Part shown: piece by piece, positions 21,604 to 23,604 of the stretch
Numbering within the stretch: the stretch's first letter is position 1
Layout: each line of letters starts with the position of its first letter
Assembly (NCBI GenBank): GCA_937891895.1
Contig: CALATN010000051.1
Location: 1 to 23,604, forward strand
Length of the DNA: 23,604 nt
Reading direction: 5' to 3'
Source of the DNA: an uncultured Clostridia bacterium
GTDB lineage: Bacteria > Bacillota > Clostridia > Oscillospirales > Ruminococcaceae
Notes under the pieces: model-generated
Database searches by the model: none
What the model was told of the DNA's origin: nothing
What the model saw: the letters and a program-made list of their open reading frames with translations, nothing else
Program-made: the position numbers and the translations under genes

Positions 21604-22080
21604 TCAAAATCCGTTCACATCACATAAATTGATATAGTTTACTTCTTTCTTCATAGCATACTTCATCGTTGTATAAGCACCACCGTAATTATGTTCAACA
21701 CAAAACACAACTAAATCAGAACGCTCAACCATTGTACGATTTCGAACTCGATGTGCTGACTTAAAATGTTTATCAGATGACTCTGAGCATATCTCAACCG
21801 CATCATAGTATTCATCGAATGACCTGATATTGTTTCTGTATTCAGCAGTCATATACGGTAACACAAGCACTAGTGCGGAGTTATCGTCACGGAAAGTTTT
21901 CTTACATCTGCGTACAGCTGATGACACAAGTTGGTCAAATTCTCCATCACGACCTATCAAAAATTCAACGTAATCTTTTGTGCTAATAATTTCTCTAATA
22001 ATTTTTTCGAGTTGTTCTTCTATTGCAAGCGGCTCATCAATATGTCTGTGACCGAAAAAGCTGACAGTAAATACATTCAT
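21604..22080 (-). CDS. SLOG-like (YpsA/DUF1273-type) nucleotide-sensing protein (158 aa)
   Basis: ATG 22080 follows GGGGTGGAG; the frame extends three codons to a GTG. The N-terminal FFGHRHID and the following FLIGRDGEFDQLVSSAVRRC are the typical SLOG/YpsA-like Rossmann signatures. The conserved Asp in SDLVVFCVEHNYGGAYTTMK near the C-terminus is also typical of this superfamily. SLOG domains bind nucleotide-derived ligands, and several act as sensors or effectors in anti-phage and nucleotide-signalling systems. Whether this one has enzymatic activity is unknown. It is divergent from an XRE gene with a palindromic operator between them. Confidence 0.78.
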   Translation of the reverse strand: MNVFTVSFFGHRHIDEPLAIEEQLEKIIREIISTKDYVEFLIGRDGEFDQLVSSAVRRCKKTFRDDNSALVLVLPYMTAEYRNNIRSFDEYYDAVEICSESSDKHFKSAHRVRNRTMVERSDLVVFCVEHNYGGAYTTMKYAMKKEVNYINLCDVNGF

Positions 22081-22116
22081 TAACTCCACCCCTAACGTTG
22101 TTAAACACTAATTGTG

Positions 22117-22141
22117 TATATCGTTAAAATTATACGATATA
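22117..22141. promoter_or_regulatory. Palindromic operator between the SLOG-like and XRE genes
   Basis: TATATCGT at 22117-22124 and ACGATATA at 22134-22141 form a perfect 8-bp inverted repeat with a 9-base centre. It lies 37 bases before the SLOG-like start and 72 bases before the XRE start. A TATAAT at 22171-22176 could serve the XRE gene. One bound regulator could control both genes. Confidence 0.55.
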
Positions 22142-22212
22142 AATGATTAAATTACAACGCTTTATCAAAGTATAATTTACGAAGAACACAAGTACAAAGG
22201 GGTGTTATTGTA

Positions 22213-22518
22213 GTGAAAGATATACTTGCAACCATAACTACATATCGTGAAGAAAGAGGCTGGACAGAATATCAGCTTGCTGAAAAATCGGGCTTACCTC
22301 AGTCCACAATTTCCTCTTGGTATCGTAAAAATATGGTGCCAACGATACCTTCTCTTGAAAAAATCTGTGGTGCCTTCGGTATAACTTTATCTCAATTGTT
22401 CGCAGAGGGTGACACTCCTGTTTCCCTGACCAACTCTCAGAAAGAGTTGCTGGAACGTTGGGCAAGACTCACCGATGAACAACAAGCTGTTGTCTTTGCA
22501 TTAATAGATAAGATGTAA
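22213..22518 (+). CDS. XRE-family HTH regulator (101 aa)
   Basis: It starts at GTG 22213, with AAGGGG about 11 bases upstream. The HTH pattern is ITTYREERGWTEYQLAEKSG, then LPQSTISSWYRK and PSLEKICGAFGITLSQLF, followed by the ending LTDEQQAVVFALIDKM usual for small element-borne XRE regulators. It probably controls the divergent SLOG-like gene and itself through the inverted repeat at 22117-22141. Confidence 0.85.
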   Translation: MKDILATITTYREERGWTEYQLAEKSGLPQSTISSWYRKNMVPTIPSLEKICGAFGITLSQLFAEGDTPVSLTNSQKELLERWARLTDEQQAVVFALIDKM

Positions 22519-22524
22519 TTAAAG

Positions 22525-22567
22525 CCACGACTATCACTGATTTATTAGTGATAGTCGTGGATTTTCT
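22525..22567 (+). terminator. Terminator of the XRE gene
   Basis: A 14-bp perfect stem CCACGACTATCACT / AGTGATAGTCGTGG with an 8-base loop is followed by ATTTTCTTT. Confidence 0.85.
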
Positions 22568-22630
22568 TTATCAACCGACTTAAAAATATTAAATATAAAA
22601 CATAAAAATCGATTTATTCATTAACAAAAC

Positions 22631-22675
22631 GGCACAGCTTTTGGAGCAAACCTCCATCGGCTGTGCCTGTCTTTT
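22631..22675 (+). terminator. Orphan terminator-like hairpin
   Basis: GGCACAGC pairs with GCTGTGCC, with an inner GGAG/CTCC stem; CTTTTTG follows. The XRE gene already has its own terminator, and no gene lies between, so this hairpin has lost its gene or belongs to a small RNA. The following bases, 22676-22761, hold nothing I can support. Confidence 0.6.
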
Positions 22676-22761
22676 TGTAATAATAAATTCAGATGTAAAA
22701 TCTTAGCGAGCAGACGCTTTGTATCCCCAAACCGTAAAATCACTCGTTAGGAACATCCTAA

Positions 22762-23604
22762 GACCTGTTATACACGCTCTTATATGAATATGATAATTTA
22801 CATTATGAGCAGTTCAGAGATGGTACAGTAAAATGCATCGAAGATGAGATACCGTTTGAGTTGCCAGAAAGTTGGGAGTGGAGTAGATTTTCGTCTGCCT
22901 TTATCATAAATCCTAGGAATAATCTCCCTGATGATACGGAAGTATCTTTTGTACCAATGCCGTTAATTCAAGAAGCTTATGCAAACAATCACACTTATGA
23001 AGAAAGATTGTGGAGAAGTATTAAAAGTGGATTTACACATTTTGCGGACAATGATATTGGTGTAGCAAAAATCACACCCTGTTTTGAAAACAAAAAATCA
23101 GTGGTGTTTAAAAATCTTAAGAATGGTTATGGTGCTGGAACAACAGAATTACACATAATAAGAACAATTAGTGACTACATTTATCCAGAGTATGTTTTAT
23201 CGAATATAAAGACAGATTCATTTATAGCTAACGGAATAAATGCTTTTTCAGGTGCAGTTGGTCAGAAGAGAATTGGTCGTTATTTTATAGAGAACTCATT
23301 AATTCCTATTCCACCAACACAAGAACAAAAAAGAATAATAGATTGTATTTCATTAGCTTTCATATACATTGATAAAATAGATAAATCAAAGGAATTGTTT
23401 AAAGTAGATATCAATGTTATTAAGAGTAAAATCCTCGACCTTGCCATTCGTGGCAAACTTGTTCCGCAAAATCCTGATGATGAGCCTGCATCAGTTCTTC
23501 TTGAACGCATAAGAGCCGAAAAAGAAGAACTGATAAAACAAGGCAAAATCAAGCGTGATAAGAAGGAATCTGTTATCTTCAAAGGTGAGGATAACTCTTA
23601 TTAT
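22762..23604 (+). CDS. hsdS: Type I restriction specificity subunit HsdS, lacks a 5' end and continues beyond the window
   Basis: The frame is open from just after TAA at 22759-22761 to the window end, about 281 codons, with no ATG, GTG or TTG until TTG 22861. It opens in the middle of a conserved hsdS spacer: DNLHYEQFRDGTVKCIEDEI then PFELPESWEW, which usually follows a GEDNSYY sequence. A full target-recognition domain follows (IPIPPTQEQKRII at its end), then a central helix (KSKILDLAIRGKLVPQNPDD, ASVLLERIRAEKEELIKQGK) that ends again with GEDNSYY at the window edge. HsdS chooses the DNA site of the type I methylase/nuclease complex. The missing head suggests a silent or recombined copy, such as those used in hsdS shuffling, or a broken gene. 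The recognition domain is AT-richer than the conserved part. Confidence 0.75.

Overview
The window looks like a low-to-moderate GC genome of the Bacillota, most likely a gut or rumen member of Clostridia (Oscillospirales/Ruminococcaceae-like). The basis is an AdhE-type alcohol dehydrogenase end, consistently strong AGGAGG ribosome sites, sigma70-like promoters, a TnpV-type gene and a BspA-type leucine-rich repeat protein. The taxonomic placement is inference.

Region 1 (1-1985) is chromosomal core: the end of adhE, an APH-fold phosphotransferase gene, a tRNA-Arg(CCG) on the minus strand and a tRNA-Leu(GAG) with a near-perfect promoter.

Region 2 (1960-18132) is a complete integrated element of about 16.1 kb. 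A 26-bp direct repeat, running from the T-loop of tRNA-Leu through CCA plus three A, occurs at 1960-1985 and again at 18107-18132. These are attL and attR. All convincing genes inside are on the minus strand. Reading from attR to attL they are: an HTH regulator coupled to a membrane Ser/Thr-kinase-like receptor; a Mor-like regulator directly upstream of a 1757-residue membrane-anchored collagen-like/beta-module/leucine-rich-repeat surface protein; a compact operon with a DUF960 protein, two overlapping tiny membrane ORFs of 30 and 38 codons, a 114-residue unknown and a DUF1643 protein; a replication block with an SF3/D5-type helicase flanked by two diverged paralogous small proteins; an unknown with a disordered N-terminus; a tyrosine integrase; and a two-TM cargo protein next to attL. 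I see no relaxase, conjugation apparatus, capsid, portal or terminase gene. It looks like a satellite-like or mobilised integrative element whose main cargo is a sensor-kinase plus giant-adhesin module.

Region 3 (18133-23604) is an accessory strip beyond attR: tnpV, an HTH-membrane regulator, a possible 59-residue membrane protein, a zinc-ribbon protein overlapping an 81-residue unknown, a class II Fic AMP-transferase with an N-terminal HTH, a SLOG-like (YpsA/DUF1273-type) protein divergent from an XRE regulator, and a headless type I restriction specificity gene (hsdS) that runs off the window. A diverged direct repeat occurs at 18174, 20306 and 21454. The last two copies bracket the fic gene, so the strip looks modular.

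The two most distinctive things are (a) the tRNA-Leu element carrying the collagen/beta-module/LRR protein with its own kinase and regulators, and (b) the repeat-bracketed fic module, with a TATCGGCAA motif repeated around and inside the start of the fic gene.
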